This document shows positions 1 to 7,110 of a DNA stretch of 64,000 nucleotides, piece after piece. The notes under the pieces were generated by a model that was given only the letters and a program-made list of their open reading frames with translations, was not told the origin of the DNA and ran no database searches. How positions within the stretch are numbered: position 1 is the stretch's first letter; the number at the start of each line of letters is the position of its first letter. The position numbers and the translations under genes were made by a program. Origin of the DNA: Desulfonema magnum (GTDB lineage: Bacteria; Desulfobacterota; Desulfobacteria; Desulfobacterales; 4be13); the NCBI RefSeq assembly GCF_017377395.1, contig NZ_CP061800.1, positions 7,027,633 to 7,091,632 of the forward strand. The letters are read 5' to 3'.

Positions 1-2369
1 ACCCGCATGGATAAACTTTGCCAGAGAAACACGCCGGCTGACACTATCAGTTGCAGATGAAGGAGGGCGTTTTTGGGAAATGTCGCTGGCTTATCTGCCA
101 GGGATGTTATGACAATGGCGGTGACCACGCTCAGTAAGGCGCTGTTTGACAGCACTCGGGTTGTCATTGCTGCGGACTCGGTGATCCCGCGATAAGTCCG
201 CATTCCTATGCTGGTCAGCAATAAGGCCAGCAATGTCAGGCCGAGGGGGAGCTGCTCGGTCCATCTTAATCCGCCCCATAAGGGCAAGTATGCGAGCGTG
301 ATGGCTCCGGCCAGCGGCACAATATACAGCCAGGGAGTGTTAAGATGATTTGGGGTTTGGGAGTTCCAATATGGGAGATAGCGCAGGGTGGCGTACAGCA
401 TTCCGGTCAGGGTCAGGCCGGTTGTTGCTGCTGTCCGTCCCGGGGCAGCGTGGAACAGACTCCATCCCACCAATCCCAGTGTCAGTATCATCAGCGTTTG
501 AAAACACAATCGGGCCAGGTTTTCGGCTTTGTGTTTCAATGTCCGGTGAAAAATGCCAAGAAGAGCGGAAAGTCCCGGAATGCTCGCCAGAAAGTAGGCG
601 TCATAAGAAAAATGCTTCAGAATCAGTTGGTGATATAAACATCCCACACAGGCCAGCAGCAGATAAAGCGGCGGTAGTGTCAGATAATGCCTGAACACGG
701 TTGCATAAACGCCCGCGCCCAGTGTCAGGGTGATCAGTCTTGCAGTCAGTCCTTGAAAACTGAGGGACAGCGCCAGTATTGAAAGGGCATAGACAGCAAA
801 GCTGAATCGGGACAGGAACGTGTATCGTTTGGTCCATTTTTTGAACTGAGCGTCAACATAAAATAAAAACCCGGACAGCATCATCAGAAACGGGCCGGAA
901 TACCCGGGAGGCAATGGCGTCTTACATCGCCAGGTGAGGTGAACAAAGGATACTATCGCAGCATACACCAGGGTCCCGGTTGAATAATAAGCCAGTTTTC
1001 GCTGATCCAGAAAAATGGATTTCAGCCAGTCACGAATAAAGCGAATCAGTCCGTATCCCAGTAATCCCGACAAGGTGAGATGTATCAGGAGCAGGACATA
1101 CCACCCGGGAATTCGGGCTGCCATTGGCACTGCGATCTGCACAATTGCCAGTCCCATAAACACTCTCGCGTGAGGTCCCTGCAAAGAGCGGTCCATGATG
1201 CCGGATGCAAGCTGGGCAGCCCAGTAAAAGATGCTGACATTCGCCATGATCATGAGAATTCCTGCGGCGCTTGTCAGTTTATCAGGCCAGGCGATATCTG
1301 TCAGGCGAACGGACGCGGCCATACTGAGCGGAATCAGCATCATCCCCAGGGTGATAAGGACACTGCCCGCGGTGCGGAGTTCCGGCCTCCGACGTAGCAG
1401 TTGGTAAGCCCCTCCCAGCAACACCAAGGTGTAACCGAACAGGATCAGTGCAATGGTCAGGGATCTGAAAAATCCTGCGGTGTAGGTCACAAGAAAAATA
1501 CATCCTGTGATAAAGAGAAATCCGCTGATAAACCAGCCGATATTCTGAACCAGAAAGGGCGCAATCACACGGGGCCAACCGGAAATCACATTCAGAGCCT
1601 GTTCCAGATCGCCTGGCTTGGCAGGCTCCCACGCATAGCGGCTGGCAGGGGCGAGGGGCTTGGGGCGAGGGGCTTGGGGCGAGGGGGTAACGGATACTGT
1701 TGCTGTTTTGAGTGATTCAGGAAGCGGCTCAGACTTTTTCTTCGGTGTGACAGGGAGGGGCGGAGGAATATCGGGTTTTGAAATCTCGCTCCTGGACAAG
1801 GGGGAAGGCGATTCAGGTTTCTTCTTTATCGGAACACGCGGTGTTGAAATTTCGATTTCAGGCAATTCCGGAGAAATTTCAGGCTTCTGCTTTGCTGTGG
1901 CAGGGAGCGGCGGGGGTGTATCATGTTTTGAAACACTTGGCTCGGAAATAAAAATGTCTTTTTTCGGTGGTTCAGCTTCAGAAACAGATTTCACAGGTGC
2001 GGAAAGCGTGGCTGTGACCGGGGATGCCAATTTTTCTTCTTGTTCCTGCCAGGGCGGATCTGATTCCGGAGGGAGTCCCAGATGCTTACAAAGATACGTC
2101 CAGGCAGCATCCCGCCGATCTTTCCACGACATATTGCCGCTCGGCAGCAATTGACGCAGCAATTTGTCAATGTGACGCTTCAGTTCCTTTTCAGACTTTC
2201 CGTCAATATGGTTAGCTGAATGCAGACGTTCCAATTCCTCCCGAAGCAGAAGCAGGTTATAGGCATTATGCTCGCGCTGCCGCCTCCTGAGCAGCAAGCC
2301 CAGCAAAATAATCGCCACAGGCCAACCCGCTAACATTAGTAACGCAATAACGACAAAGAAACCTTCCAT
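1..2369 (-). CDS. Large polytopic membrane protein, C-terminus outside window
   Basis: From an ATG at 2367-2369 the minus-strand frame runs without a stop to the left edge, giving at least 789 residues. A single membrane segment lies at about residues 4-25 (MEGFFVVIALLMLAGW). It is followed by a charged, proline-rich linker with PPPLP motifs at about residues 90-240. Many hydrophobic segments then run from about residue 260 (IGWFISGFLFITGCIFLV) to the edge. I infer an inner-membrane protein with an N-terminal anchor, a flexible soluble linker and a multi-span body. I do not recognise the family. The style resembles DUF2157/DUF2339-type multi-span proteins, but I see no diagnostic motif. Part of the linker DNA (about 1648-1690) is a short GC-rich tandem repeat. 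A heptamer array lies between this start and the pspA stop upstream, and no clear ribosome binding site is visible. Confidence 0.8.
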   Translation of the reverse strand, partial: MEGFFVVIALLMLAGWPVAIILLGLLLRRRQREHNAYNLLLLREELERLHSANHIDGKSEKELKRHIDKLLRQLLPSGNMSWKDRRDAAWTYLCKHLGLPPESDPPWQEQEEKLASPVTATLSAPVKSVSEAEPPKKDIFISEPSVSKHDTPPPLPATAKQKPEISPELPEIEISTPRVPIKKKPESPSPLSRSEISKPDIPPPLPVTPKKKSEPLPESLKTATVSVTPSPQAPRPKPLAPASRYAWEPAKPGDLEQALNVISGWPRVIAPFLVQNIGWFISGFLFITGCIFLVTYTAGFFRSLTIALILFGYTLVLLGGAYQLLRRRPELRTAGSVLITLGMMLIPLSMAASVRLTDIAWPDKLTSAAGILMIMANVSIFYWAAQLASGIMDRSLQGPHARVFMGLAIVQIAVPMAARIPGWYVLLLIHLTLSGLLGYGLIRFIRDWLKSIFLDQRKLAYYSTGTLVYAAIVSFVHLTWRCKTPLPPGYSGPFLMMLSGFLFYVDAQFKKWTKRYTFLSRFSFAVYALSILALSLSFQGLTARLITLTLGAGVYATVFRHYLTLPPLYLLLACVGCLYHQLILKHFSYDAYFLASIPGLSALLGIFHRTLKHKAENLARLCFQTLMILTLGLVGWSLFHAAPGRTAATTGLTLTGMLYATLRYLPYWNSQTPNHLNTPWLYIVPLAGAITLAYLPLWGGLRWTEQLPLGLTLLALLLTSIGMRTYRGITESAAMTTRVLSNSALLSVVTAIVITSLADKPATFPKNALLHLQLIVSAGVFLWQSLSMR

Positions 2370-2384
2370 TGTATTCGTCCTTTT

Positions 2385-2579
2385 AGGTGTCAGGTGTCAG
2401 GTGTCAGGTGTCAGGTGTCAGGTGTTAAGTGTTAAGTGTTAGGTGTTAGGTGTTAAGTGTTAGGTGTTAGGTGTTAAGTGTTAGGTGTTAGGTGTCAGGT
2501 GTCAGGTGTTAGGTGTCAGATGCTCGGAACCTGTGGCTTTGTTTTCTTAACACCTAACACCTGACACCTAACACTTTTT
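2385..2579. repeat. 7-bp repeat array (GTGTTAG-like) with complementary arm
   Basis: About 19 direct units of GTGTCAG, GTGTTAA and GTGTTAG run from about 2388 to 2520. After a spacer of roughly 28 bp, the reverse-complement unit (AACACCT) is repeated at about 2548-2575. The two arms could pair into a long hairpin. The right arm overlaps the 3' end of pspA and supplies its last codon and stop. Confidence 0.92.
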
Positions 2580-3248
2580 AATTCCGATTTTTTTCCTGAG
2601 TTCTTCGAGTTCCTTATCCACTTCGGTCTTTATCTCAAGCTGATCAATTTGCCGCTCCAGATCGGATGATTCATCGTAAAGTTCGGCGATGGCCTCTGTC
2701 CGGGCTTCTATCTCTGTGACTTTGTCTTCCATTCGGATAAATTTGTCCCGGGCATTGAGTCCCTTTTGAAGATGGTGTTGTGTCTTATGCATATGCTGAG
2801 TGGCCTGAGCCGCTCGCAGCCGGGCCACCAGGGCACTGCGTTTCTGACGGGCTTCTGTGAGTTTGTTTTTCAGGTCACGAAGCTGGGATTTCAGTTTTTT
2901 GCTGGTGTCTGCTGCAATTTTCCATGCACTTTCGAGGTCTTTTGCTGTCCTGTCATGTTCTTTTTTGCATATCAGGGCTTCCCGGGCCAGTGCTTCATTA
3001 TCAGCCACCAAAGCAACTTCGGCTTTTTCCCGCCAGAATTCGGATTTATCGCGATGATGTGCCAGTTCCCGGGCCAACTGTTTTTCACTGGCAATGGCAT
3101 CAATGACACTGTCTTCAGCGCGCTGAATGTGGTCTTCCATTTCCAGGATGACCTGCCTGATCATGCGTTCCGGGTCTTCCACCCGATCAATCATATAATT
3201 GATGTTGGCGGAAATGACATCGCTGATTCGTATAAACAGACTTCCCAT
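2568..3248 (-). CDS. pspA: Phage shock protein A (PspA/IM30 family)
   Basis: The 226-residue product begins MGSLFIRISDVISANINYMI and contains RVEDPERMIRQVILEME, the classic PspA/IM30 N-terminal amphipathic helix and first coiled-coil helix. The rest is a long alpha-helical coiled coil (about residues 25-220), and the length is normal for the family. PspA proteins form ESCRT-III-like rods on the inner membrane and protect it under envelope stress. No pspB, pspC or pspF homologue is nearby. The only neighbour on the strand is the downstream large membrane protein, so a membrane-stress pairing is possible but unproven. The terminal Cys codon and the TAG stop are made by the 7-bp repeat array. 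The start has AGGAGGAT about six bases upstream of the ATG. Confidence 0.95.
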   Translation of the reverse strand: MGSLFIRISDVISANINYMIDRVEDPERMIRQVILEMEDHIQRAEDSVIDAIASEKQLARELAHHRDKSEFWREKAEVALVADNEALAREALICKKEHDRTAKDLESAWKIAADTSKKLKSQLRDLKNKLTEARQKRSALVARLRAAQATQHMHKTQHHLQKGLNARDKFIRMEDKVTEIEARTEAIAELYDESSDLERQIDQLEIKTEVDKELEELRKKIGIKKC

Positions 3249-4010
3249 GATATCCTCCTGTTATTCTGTCCCTTGAACAGATTTCGAAAAATTTTTGCAG
3301 GATTATTCCTTCTGACGCTTGAGCAATTGCTAAAAGTCATTAGATTGAAAAGTTTCCGGGCCATATGCGGGACAGCAAAGAAACCCAGCTTTTTTTTCCG
3401 GGCCAGGTGTCTCCCCGGCCGGAAAAAGCCGGGTTTCTCCCCATATGCATCAGGCTAAGATTACAACCTACTGTTTTTATTAACTCTGATTTTGCCGGAC
3501 GGGGTTTGCAACCCCGTCCGGAATATTTTCCGGATCGCCGCCCGCAAACGTTTCGGACGGGGTTGCAAACCCCGTCCGGCAGCCGTGTCCCTTGAACAGA
3601 TTTCGAAAAAATTTTACCGGATTATTCATTCTGTTGCTTGAGCAATTATCAAAAGTGTTTATTTTTTTCTTTCAGAAATCTATCATAGCAGTAAATATGC
3701 CAAAATCAAACAATGAATTGTATTTATACAAATCTCATACAAATCAATATTTGCAGAGCAGGAGGCTGCCTCGCCCTGCAAATACAGTTTGAGAGTTTAT
3801 GGACATTTTTTGTATATGCTTAAAGGTTTCCCGAAAATTTGTTCCTAACCCGTACAGTATCGTTAGGCCCTTAACAATCTGAAATAGTAACAGTTTTTCA
3901 CCGGAACAACGCTATATACTTGAAAGAAAGCATATCTTTAACATTTTGTAATTAAAGCATTTGTGCCGTCACCATATCTGTACCACTACCAAAAAAATGA
4001 GGATATCATT
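3249..4010. repeat. Gene-free stretch with nested interspersed repeats
   Basis: I see no credible gene here. A roughly 70-bp unit beginning GTCCCTTGAACAGATTTCG occurs twice in direct orientation (about 3268-3340 and 3587-3660). Between the copies lies a composite element. It holds a GAAACCCAGC...GCCGGGTTTC hairpin (about 3378-3440) and a palindromic block of GACGGGGTTTGCAACCCCGTC and its variant (3494-3584). The second part is the reverse complement of the core at 23632-23760. From 3690 to 4010 the DNA is AT-rich and featureless apart from the leader of the HicB-like gene. Confidence 0.85.
3338..3590. mobile_element. MITE-like palindromic element, copy 1
   Basis: The left end (ATTAGATTGAAAAGTTTCCG, about 3341) matches the left end of the 23500-23841 element with small differences. 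It is followed by the same AAACCC/GGGTTT hairpin. The inner core is the reverse complement of that element's core, and the right terminal inverted repeat is missing. No coding capacity is seen, so this is a non-autonomous element or a decayed one. Confidence 0.7.
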
Positions 4011-4334
4011 ATGTCCAATTATATTGCCCTGATTCACAAAGATTCGGACAGTGATTACGGGGTTTCTTTTCCTGACTTTCCCGGATGTATTTCGGCCGGG
4101 GAGACAATTGAGGAGGCCGGAAAGATGGCCGGTGAAGCCCTTACCGGTCATGTTAAGACAATGCTTGAATATGGCGAAAAAGTGCCTCCGCCTTCCACTT
4201 TGGAAGATATCATCGTTCAACCTGAAAATGCGGATGCCATCGCTTTTATAGTGGTTACGATTTCTCAGCCGGAATTGGAGTTTGTCCCCATGACCGCGCC
4301 CTCTGAGAATCCTCCTGAATATACACCGGCATAA
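4011..4334 (+). CDS. Orphan HicB-like antitoxin-family protein
   Basis: The 107-residue protein begins MSNYIALIHKDSDSDYGVSF and contains the HicB-fold signature FPDFPGCISAGETIEEA. This is the partial RNase-H-like fold used by HicB antitoxins to cover HicA toxins. The ATG at 4011 is preceded by GAGGAT at a workable distance. An in-frame upstream start at 3963 would add 16 residues with no family support. No HicA-like frame is adjacent on either side, so it is either an orphan antitoxin-like regulator or the remnant of a pair. The C-terminal 25 residues are proline-rich, and no classical DNA-binding domain is evident. The fold assignment is firm; the function in isolation is not. Confidence 0.85.
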   Translation: MSNYIALIHKDSDSDYGVSFPDFPGCISAGETIEEAGKMAGEALTGHVKTMLEYGEKVPPPSTLEDIIVQPENADAIAFIVVTISQPELEFVPMTAPSENPPEYTPA

Positions 4335-5009
4335 TGCGGTATTCTCGTTCCCACGCTTTGCGTGGGAACGCAGCAGGGACGTTTCACGTCCTGTGTCCCG
4401 TCAGAAAGAGAGCGACAGGTGGCAGGAGTGACACGTTCCTTTGAACATCTGAACACAAAGCGTCCGGGCTACATTCCCACGCAAAGCGTGGAAATGAGAG
4501 TGATCATTCTATTTACCAGTCTGCTTTCTTCCATGCCTTCTCTTGTTCCCCGCCATCATCCCGAACTATATACCCATGTTCTGAACCGCGTTTGCCTTCC
4601 ATTGCTTTATTGTTCCCAGCCTGTCCTCTGACCCAATGCTGTTGACTTAAGAGTAAGCGGGGTTTTCCGATATTTTCTCCGGAGTGCGAAAAATGCTTTT
4701 TCGCAGGCGCAGAAATAAAATTTTTGCACTCCGGATTCGTTCGGAATTACGAGTCAGTTTTGCCTTCTTGACAGCGCTCTGAGCAAATGCTATCTATGAT
4801 AACAAAACTCATCGGAAATCCGTCTTCCCGCCCGTCCGGGATTGGTAAACCGCGGACATTTCCGGCGGATTTGCCAATCTCCCGGGAGCATTTCGGGGCG
4901 TTTCCGATCTGCTGACACTTTAGCTTTCACTCCCTGTTTTAGGGGATGTCTGTCCGGAAATAACGGGAAAAGGGGGATTTGAAGACGTAAGACAGAGGAG
5001 ACAGTAAAA
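4335..5009. repeat. Gene-free stretch with GTTCCCACGC palindromes
   Basis: A palindrome GTTCCCACGCTTTGCGTGGGAAC lies just after the hicB-like stop (about 4349-4371). A second imperfect copy (TTCCCACGCAAAGCGTGGAA) is at about 4477-4496. This motif is a widespread intergenic palindrome in many bacteria. The remainder to 5009 shows no gene, and the start of the hicB-hicA leader is at the end. Confidence 0.75.
4768..4796 (+). promoter_or_regulatory. Candidate sigma-70 promoter upstream of hicBA
   Basis: TTGACA (4768-4773), a 17-bp spacer and TATCTA (4791-4796) fit a sigma-70 promoter. It lies about 210 bp ahead of hicB, which would leave a long leader, so the link is tentative. Confidence 0.35.
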
Positions 5010-5216
5010 ATGAATTTTATTATTGAAATTGAGAAAGAAGATGACGGGCGTTGGATTTGTGAAATCCCGGAGATTCCGGGTGCGATGGCTTACGGAAGGA
5101 CAAGGAATGAGGCCATTTCAAAAACACAGTCCCTGGCACTTCGGATATTGGCGGATCGCATAGAACATGGCGAGAATGTTCCCGGAATTGAGACATTTTT
5201 TTCGGTGGCAGCATGA
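5010..5216 (+). CDS. hicB: Type II toxin-antitoxin antitoxin, HicB family
   Basis: The 68-residue protein MNFIIEIEKEDDGRWICEIP carries the short HicB core: EEDGRW-type first strands, IPEIPGAMAYGRTRNEA, and a helix ending in ADRIEHGE. It has only the partial RNase-H-like fold and no C-terminal HTH or RHH domain. It should bind and neutralise the HicA RNase encoded immediately downstream; the two genes overlap by four bases (ATGA). The antitoxin-first order is the reverse of the classic E. coli hicAB order but is common for these short versions. AGAGGAGACAG lies about eight bases ahead of the ATG and is a good ribosome binding site. Confidence 0.93.
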   Translation: MNFIIEIEKEDDGRWICEIPEIPGAMAYGRTRNEAISKTQSLALRILADRIEHGENVPGIETFFSVAA

Positions 5217-5428
5217 GCCGGTGGCCTTCTGCGAAAGCAAAGCAGGTGCTTGCGGCGATGCTTCGGATCGGGTGGAAAATCAAAAGGGAGGGCAGAGGTT
5301 CCCATCGGGTTCTTTCCCGTGACAACTGGCCTGATTTTGTCTTCTCGTTTCATGATCGGGATGAAATCGGTCCTCGCATGCTGGCCCGCATTGCCAGGCA
5401 CACAGGACTCCGGCCGGGTGATTTATAA
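5213..5428 (+). CDS. hicA: Type II toxin-antitoxin mRNA interferase, HicA family
   Basis: The 71-residue protein has the HicA/YcfA double-stranded-RNA-binding-like fold. Its signatures are KAKQVLAAMLRIGWKIKR, then the GRGSHRVL segment containing the catalytic-type glycine-serine-histidine, and the C-terminal helix MLARIARHTGL. HicA toxins cleave mRNA during stress and are held inactive by HicB. The ATG overlaps the hicB stop, so the pair is translationally coupled and probably autoregulated. No frameshift or loss of the GSH histidine is seen, so the toxin looks intact. Confidence 0.93.
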   Translation: MSRWPSAKAKQVLAAMLRIGWKIKREGRGSHRVLSRDNWPDFVFSFHDRDEIGPRMLARIARHTGLRPGDL

Positions 5429-5532
5429 TTTACACTGGGGGAGTAATTATTCTTTGAAAGATTTCCACAACGCTTTGATAATAAAATTGCCGGGCTATTT
5501 TCACCCGTCCCTACGGGACTGAAGACACCATA

Positions 5533-5694
5533 TCAATTCTCAATTTCTTTCCACTCGCTCACATTCCGCTTCTCAAATCCGTCCTGTTTCACGGTATAAA
5601 AAATTTTGCCGTGGGCATCCGTGCTAAAAACAACGACCTTGTCCTCATAGGCAACACTGCTGATATGCTGAAGCCTTTCTTTTTGCAGATACAT
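5533..5694 (-). CDS. Small hypothetical protein (53 residues)
   Basis: A minus-strand frame starts at ATG 5692-5694 with GAGG six bases upstream, an acceptable ribosome binding site. It encodes MYLQKERLQHISSVAYEDKV followed by VFSTDAHGKIFYTVKQDG and ends in KEIEN-stop. I do not recognise it. The pattern is of beta-strands with a Gly turn, and it may be the tail of a larger degraded protein. The final Ile-Glu-Asn-stop is the sequence produced by an AATTGAG repeat unit, as at several other gene ends in this window. An alternative in-frame ATG at 5704-5706 adds four residues. Confidence 0.45.
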   Translation of the reverse strand: MYLQKERLQHISSVAYEDKVVVFSTDAHGKIFYTVKQDGFEKRNVSEWKEIEN

Positions 5695-6152
5695 GGAAGA
5701 CCTCATAGAAAAAGTTGGTGAAAATGAGGCTTGTTACAGAATTTTTTTCAATGTGTAAATCCAGCTGATGAGCATGATGAGCGTATGTCCGCCGGAAAAG
5801 ACCAGCTTTTTTTACTACCCATTAAAAAAGATTGCCGAATTATTTATTTCTGTTGCCTGAGCAATTCGCAAACGTGTTTATTTTCTTCAGATAATTGTAC
5901 TCTCGATGTTCAAATTTTTTATGTTATTCCTGCGAAAGCAGGAATAACAGGCTTTTTACTTGAACCGGGCCAAAAAATCTGATCATCGGGTGTACAGCAA
6001 TAAATATGCCAAAATTATTTTGAAGCTGGCTTCAGTCTGTTTTAGCTTTCAGCCCGGATATTGATATCCGGGCCGGCCTGATGTCCGACTTTCCTGCAAA
6101 ATCAGACGCATTTTTAGTTTGACAGCAAAATTCTGATTTTGGCATTTGGGTC
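5695..6152. other. Gene-free stretch upstream of rpmH
   Basis: The stretch holds a degenerate copy of the TTGAGCAATT repeat (about 5826-5890) and the palindromic element at 5900-5992. AT-rich DNA follows, with an imperfect inverted repeat around TGCCAAAATT and AATTCTGATTTTGGCA (6009-6146). No DnaA boxes or gene are seen, although this is the usual dnaA/oriC side of the rpmH block. Confidence 0.6.
5900..5992. mobile_element. CTCGATNATCAAG palindromic element, copy 1
   Basis: Terminal inverted repeats CTCGATGTTCAAATTTTTT and AAAAAATCTGATCATCGGG enclose a small hairpin TTATTCCTGC...GCAGGAATAA and a GAACCGGGCC block. It is one member of a family seen again at 14374, 23301, 23925, 34957, 44695 and 57628. 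Confidence 0.8.
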
Positions 6153-6182
6153 TTGACATGACAGATTTCTTATGTCTAAATA
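6153..6182 (+). promoter_or_regulatory. Candidate sigma-70 promoter for rpmH-rnpA
   Basis: TTGACA at 6153-6158, an 18-bp spacer and TAAATA at 6177-6182, about 47 bp before the rpmH start. Position and boxes fit the strong promoter expected for ribosomal protein L34. Confidence 0.65.
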
Positions 6183-6228
6183 GTGCGATTAAACTTTTTT
6201 GAATCAAAAGGAGAGGATTTATACTATT

Positions 6229-6363
6229 ATGAAGAGGACTTATCAGCCAAGCAGAATTAAACGCGCCAGAACACATGGATTCCTGAAAAGAATGTCAACA
6301 AAACAGGGCAGAAGAATTATTAACAGACGCAGAGCCAAAGGCAGAAAGCGTCTGGCGCTTTAA
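6229..6363 (+). CDS. rpmH: 50S ribosomal protein L34
   Basis: The 44-residue, highly basic protein reads MKRTYQPSRIKRARTHGFLK and continues RMSTKQGRRIINRRRAKGRK, the near-invariant bL34 sequence. It binds 23S rRNA in the large subunit. AAAGGAGAGG lies ten bases upstream of the ATG. It is the first gene of the conserved rpmH-rnpA-yidD-yidC-jag-mnmE cluster, and rnpA starts one base after its stop. Confidence 0.98.
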   Translation: MKRTYQPSRIKRARTHGFLKRMSTKQGRRIINRRRAKGRKRLAL

Positions 6364-6364
6364 A

Positions 6365-6709
6365 GTGGGAGCATTTTCTTTTACCAAGGCGGACAGAATT
6401 TTAAAGCGTCCTGAATTTCTCAGAATATCAAAATTCGGAAAAAAGGTTCACAACAAACATTTCCTGGCTGTTTTCTGCCCGGGACGCGGTGAACAGACAC
6501 GCCTTGGTATCACTGTAACCAAAAAAGTCGGTCATGCTGCGACACGCAACAGGATCAAACGTTTTTCCCGTGAATATTTTCGGTTAAACAGACATAATAT
6601 TGCAGGTAAGTGGGATATAAACATCATTGCCAAGAAAGAAGCCGCAGATATCACATCCGAGCAGGCTTTTTTTTCGCTGAAAAATATTTTTGCCAGAATA
6701 TCGAGGTGA
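6365..6709 (+). CDS. rnpA: Ribonuclease P protein component
   Basis: The 114-residue basic protein has the RNase P protein fold: FTKADRILKRPEFLRI at the N-terminus, LGITVTKKVGHAATRNRIKR, and the RNR motif followed by FSREYFR. It assists the catalytic RNase P RNA in 5' tRNA maturation. The start is a GTG at 6365, one base after the rpmH stop, so translation is coupled. Its TGA stop (6707-6709) lies inside the GAGGTGAT ribosome binding site of yidD. Confidence 0.97.
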   Translation: MGAFSFTKADRILKRPEFLRISKFGKKVHNKHFLAVFCPGRGEQTRLGITVTKKVGHAATRNRIKRFSREYFRLNRHNIAGKWDINIIAKKEAADITSEQAFFSLKNIFARISR

Positions 6710-6715
6710 TATATT

Positions 6716-6925
6716 ATTAAGAGAATATTCCTGATACTCATCAGGACATATCAATGGACGCTGTCTCCCATGCTGGGGCCGACATGTCGTTTTTACCCGA
6801 CCTGTTCAGAGTATGCCTATCAGGCCGTTTCGCGTTATGGTTTGCTTAAAGGTTCATGGATGTCTTTAAAAAGAATTCTGCGATGTCATCCCTTCAATCC
6901 TGGAGGAATTGATCCTGTTCCCTAA
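6716..6925 (+). CDS. yidD: Membrane protein insertion efficiency factor YidD, apparent ATT start
   Basis: The frame encodes KRIFLILIRTYQWTLSPMLG, then PTCRFYPTCSEYAYQAVSRYG, RCHPFNPGGIDPVP and stop, an unmistakable full YidD/Ytp of 69 residues. YidD is a small membrane-associated protein that helps YidC and Sec insertion. No ATG, GTG or TTG precedes the conserved N-terminal helix in frame. The frame upstream is closed by the rnpA stop at 6707-6709. The only codons available are TAT, ATT, ATT. ATT at 6716 sits five bases after a strong GAGGTGAT ribosome binding site and matches where family members begin (M-K-R). I therefore call an ATT start; the next ATG (in SPMLG) would delete the conserved helix. 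A sequencing error is the alternative. Confidence 0.9.
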   Translation: MKRIFLILIRTYQWTLSPMLGPTCRFYPTCSEYAYQAVSRYGLLKGSWMSLKRILRCHPFNPGGIDPVP

Positions 6926-6956
6926 GCAGCGCCGCCATCCCCCTTTTTACAGTCTA

Positions 6957-7094
6957 TTTTTGCAAATCCGAGACAGGCATAGGGAACGGTGTCAGACCGT
7001 TTCCCTATATTTTTTTATTCTGACATTTTGTTTTTGCAAATCCGAGACAGCCGTAGGGAACGGTGTCAAACTGTTTCCTTACATTTTTTTATAC
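6957..7094. repeat. Tandem 75-bp duplication in the yidC leader
   Basis: Two copies (from 6957 and from 7032) share TTTTGCAAATCCGAGACAG, a hairpin-forming TAGGGAACGGTGTC...CCGTTTCCCTA and a T-tract. They lie between yidD and yidC. Each copy looks like a stem-loop followed by T residues, so they may act as attenuators or be interspersed repeats; I cannot tell which. Confidence 0.8.
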
Positions 7095-7110
7095 TAGGAG
7101 AGAGTATTAT

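Noticed and set aside
5695..6228. oriC near rpmH
   Set aside because: Block order fits the origin region, but no TTATCCACA-like DnaA boxes, dnaA, dnaN or parAB were found within the window.
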